Shown here piece by piece: positions 61,826 to 64,000 of a DNA stretch of 64,000 nt (position 1 is its first letter; each line of letters begins with the position of its first letter). This DNA is from Prorocentrum cordatum (lineage: Eukaryota > Sar > Dinophyceae > Prorocentrales > Prorocentraceae): contig CAUYUJ010015755.1 in NCBI GenBank assembly GCA_963575745.1, positions 245,956 through 309,955 on the forward strand, in the 5' to 3' direction. Under the pieces are notes generated by a model that was not told the origin of the DNA, did no database searches, and saw only the letters and a program-made list of their open reading frames with translations. The position numbers and the translations under genes are program-made.

Positions 61826-62077
61826 ATGGCGCTTCCTGCCCAGGGGCCCCCTTCGGCCGCGAGGCGGAGCGCCCAGAGACGGCAAACGACTACTCCAGAT
61901 TTCGTAATAAATCCGAGCGTGAATTACCTCCCCCGCTTTCGCTTCCAGACAAAACCAAGTCATACCACGCGCCTCCTCGTCAAGCGGCCTGACCAGTACA
62001 GGCTTCAATTTGGCATCGTTTGGTATCTCTTGGAAGCGAGGGTGGTCAAAAGCGAGGTAGGTTTGTTTTCCCCCTAA
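61826..62077 (+). CDS. hypothetical ORF, 83 codons (weak)
   Basis: Unrecognised. From ATG 61826 the frame encodes a basic N-terminus (MALPAQGPPSAARRSAQRRQ), then NPSVNYLPRFRFQTKPSHTT and RPDQYRLQFGIVWYLLEARV, ending VGLFSP and a TAA. Composition is ordinary and no repeat overlaps. AGCGAGGTAGGT near 62052 could be a splice donor, which would end the exon earlier. The minus strand is also open here, so strand is unsure. Confidence 0.22.
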   Translation: MALPAQGPPSAARRSAQRRQTTTPDFVINPSVNYLPRFRFQTKPSHTTRLLVKRPDQYRLQFGIVWYLLEARVVKSEVGLFSP

Positions 62078-62448
62078 TAAAGGGAGGGGGGTCTCATTTC
62101 GGGGGGGGGGTCTCTTCCAGGCTATCTTGGAGGGCCTGGGGGGGTCTGGGGACGATGTTGTGGAGGGTTCTCCCACGGGGGGGGGAGGTCTGAACTGGCT
62201 TGTCTTGGAGGGTCCAGACCCCCTCCCTTTTTATTACGAGATCTGGAGGGTCCAGGGTCTTGGAGGGTCCAGACCCCCGGAGACGGCAACAATTTCGCAG
62301 CCTGCTGCAGAGATAGAGACGCTCGGAGCGCCGCGCGGGGTTCTCGGGATCCGCGCCGAGCTCCGCCCGCGCAGGGGTTCTTCGTCCACGGGCCTCGTCG
62401 AGGCGGCGGGCCCCGAAGAGGGTCGTCGATTTTTGCCGATGGCAGGAG
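62078..62448. other. unassigned; G-run-rich with CTTGGAGGGTCCAGACCCC repeats
   Basis: CTTGGAGGGTCCAGACCCCC occurs at about 62204 and 62259, with a related GATCTGGAGGGTCCAGG between them. Confidence 0.55.
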
Positions 62449-62575
62449 GGGAAAAAAAGCACACAGGCACAAGGACTCGTCGATTCCCCAGAAGATACGG
62501 GAAGATATGGGGAGTGGCGGGGAAGACAAAAACCCAGGAAATATGGGAAAAGATAGAGAATGTTGTTCTTTGTGT

Positions 62576-62665
<90 letters not shown>

Positions 62666-62690
62666 TGTGGGGGGGGGGGGGGGTCCTGGG
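62449..62690. mobile_element. quasi-palindromic family C, copy 3, expanded by (TG)n
   Basis: AAAAAGCACACAGGCACAAG, ATTCCCCAGAAGATACGGGA, AAACCCAGGAAATATGGGAA, TTCTTTGTGTCAGTGTGTG. Its terminal TGTGTG has expanded into a (TG)n microsatellite (62577-62664), followed by a G run. Confidence 0.7.
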
Positions 62691-63520
62691 GCCCCTTTTC
62701 AAAGAGTTTCTTTCATGTTCCTAGATGTCGCTCAGTGAGATCGGCGGGGCGGGTGTCTACAGCGCCACCGCCAAGTCAACCAACGCGAAGAGTCGGTTTT
62801 CGCTGGCCAGCGATGCTTCTGCCAGCCCCTAGCAAAATCTCGACAGCGCACTGAGGGCACTTGGTGGTTCACCAAAGGCGCCGTCCCGAAAAGAAAGATC
62901 GCCAACTTCAATGTGAGGCATCCAGGGAATTTTGTGGCGGCACCGTCGCTAAATATAAGTCTGCGGCAGTGGGGATCTTAATAGGAAGGAGCTCAGCTCC
63001 CCCAGTTGGGGCTGGTCGTGTTTTGGGGGGGGGGCGCGATGACTGCAGCTTGCCTTCGGCTTGCCCGCTCCGCCTCCCTGTGACGTTGCCCAGACGTGCA
63101 GCGGTAGCTTGACGCGTTCTCATGCAGAAGAAACCGCCGACCTAGCAGAGCGAGAAGCAAATCACCTTGGCAGTCGCAGCGGGAAAAGAGTGGCAAACAG
63201 AACAGAGAAGTAGAGTGCCTCAGACCCTGCGCCCGCCAGGCAGTAAGACAGCAGCTAAGCCTGGTGTTACCTTGGTGTCCCTCCCAGTCCCATAACATTC
63301 ACATCCCACATCCCCGTTAGTTTATCCATGCAGGCCGTGTCAAAGGGTAGAGCGTGTGCAGTGCGAGTTAATGGTAAAACAGGGCGGCGACTTTAGGAGT
63401 AGTGCAACAAGAGAAAGCGTACAGATGTTGAGCAAAGTGTGCAAGCGTTGGCACAGTCTGCGTTGGCTTGCCCTGTGGCCTAGTAAAGCAAATAGTAATT
63501 ATTGGGCTGCTAACCATTAT
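62691..63520. other. unassigned, moderate GC
   Basis: One of the few non-repetitive stretches. No long ORF and no recognised motif; a plus frame at 63356-63622 is open but ends in G-rich repeats. Confidence 0.35.
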
Positions 63521-64000
63521 TTTCGGTTCCCCAGGTGGGGTGGGGGGGGGCTTCACCGTTCCAGTTCATGGGGGGGGGCCCGTCACTGTGGCCACCATCG
63601 TGGCTCTTTTTCCCCCCTTTGAAAGCAGAGACCTGCACATGTGCCGTGTGGTGATAAGAGCACGCCTCTAGCTACTGTAGGTGGGGCCACTCCCTGTAGC
63701 CCAGGGGAACCCGAGATTAGGATCCACCACCGTCTCCCATCCAGATCGCGCTCGACGTCGAAGGATCCGCGCCGCGGGCAAGCCGAGACCCCGCAGGACG
63801 GAGCCACCCGCGCGGTGCGAGAAGCCGGGGCCGACGCCGCGCCGCCCGGAACCTCCCGCTGCGCCTCCCTGGCGCAGCACGGAAGGCGCCGCCAGGGGGC
63901 CCCAGCGAAGATCCAAGAGGTCCACCGGGACCTCCAAGCGTGTGTGTCAGAGCCCCGGATCATCAGGGGTAACTCGGGTCAGGGATAACTCGGGTTCGTT
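63521..64000. other. unassigned, with possible family-P relic
   Basis: GGCGCCGCCAGGGGGCCCCA then GCGAAGATCC (about 63889-63918) resembles the right half of family P. GTAACTCGGGTCAGGGATAACTCGGGT at the window end is a short direct repeat. Confidence 0.4.

Overview
This window looks like nuclear, repeat-dominated DNA from a eukaryote, most likely a dinoflagellate. The direct support is a broken LINE-type non-LTR retrotransposon (about 5990-8210). Its post-RT block and its C-terminal D-x-I-E-H...C...C tail resemble LINE proteins known from dinoflagellate genomes. The rest of the argument is circumstantial: GC-rich sequence, many unrelated satellites, short nonautonomous elements and almost no gene. 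No telomere repeat, spliced-leader relic, rRNA gene, intact tRNA or CRISPR array was seen. The species is not claimed.

No confident protein-coding gene was found. Nearly all long open frames are by-products of microsatellites and of a pervasive CCAAGA-type minisatellite (CCAAGAGGCCCCAAGACGGCC and its complement), or run along palindromes. Two short unrecognised ORFs (48234-48458 and 61826-62077) are listed at low confidence.

Layout. 1-5.9 kb: an 11-bp tandem repeat, CCAAGA blocks, a composite element carrying an 88-90 bp satellite, GA-rich DNA, a fold-back element and a 175-bp satellite. 6-8.2 kb: LINE wreck interrupted by an inverted-repeat element. 8.5-12.4 kb: Pro/Thr/Ala-coding-like low-complexity DNA, an interrupted satellite, TGGTC-rich DNA. 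12.9-17.2 kb: CCAAGA DNA including a 1.13-1.23 kb macrosatellite. 18-25.5 kb: a dense cluster of short TIR elements. 26-31 kb: CCAAGA DNA, dispersed repeats and an 83-bp satellite. 31.7-34 kb: two inverted copies of a 173-bp element around moderate-GC DNA. 34.8-37.4 kb: CCAAGA DNA with a 1.03-kb tandem duplication. 37.5-40.3 kb: GAT repeats, a 41-bp minisatellite, more TIR elements, CCAAGA DNA. 40.3-43.3 kb: a large palindrome with 362-bp near-identical arms, one arm split by the second composite satellite element. 43.4-48 kb: a GC-rich repeat element between (TA)n tracts, CCAAGA DNA, a 350-bp triplicate. 48.6-53.2 kb: more TIR elements and a 250-bp AT-rich satellite. 53.2-56.8 kb: a CCGCCCCGACC satellite split by GAT/GAC repeats. 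56.8-64 kb: 83-bp satellite, a tRNA-like relic, palindromes and unrecognised sequence.

The main result is a set of TIR-bounded, noncoding elements of about 150-390 bp. In at least six different families a perfect or near-perfect 5-bp target-site duplication can be read directly. One family (TIR TCGGGGGTGGACAG) has four copies, each with its own perfect 5-bp duplication. This points to one or more active transposases outside the window that make 5-bp staggered cuts. A separate 245-bp element carries an 8-bp duplication.
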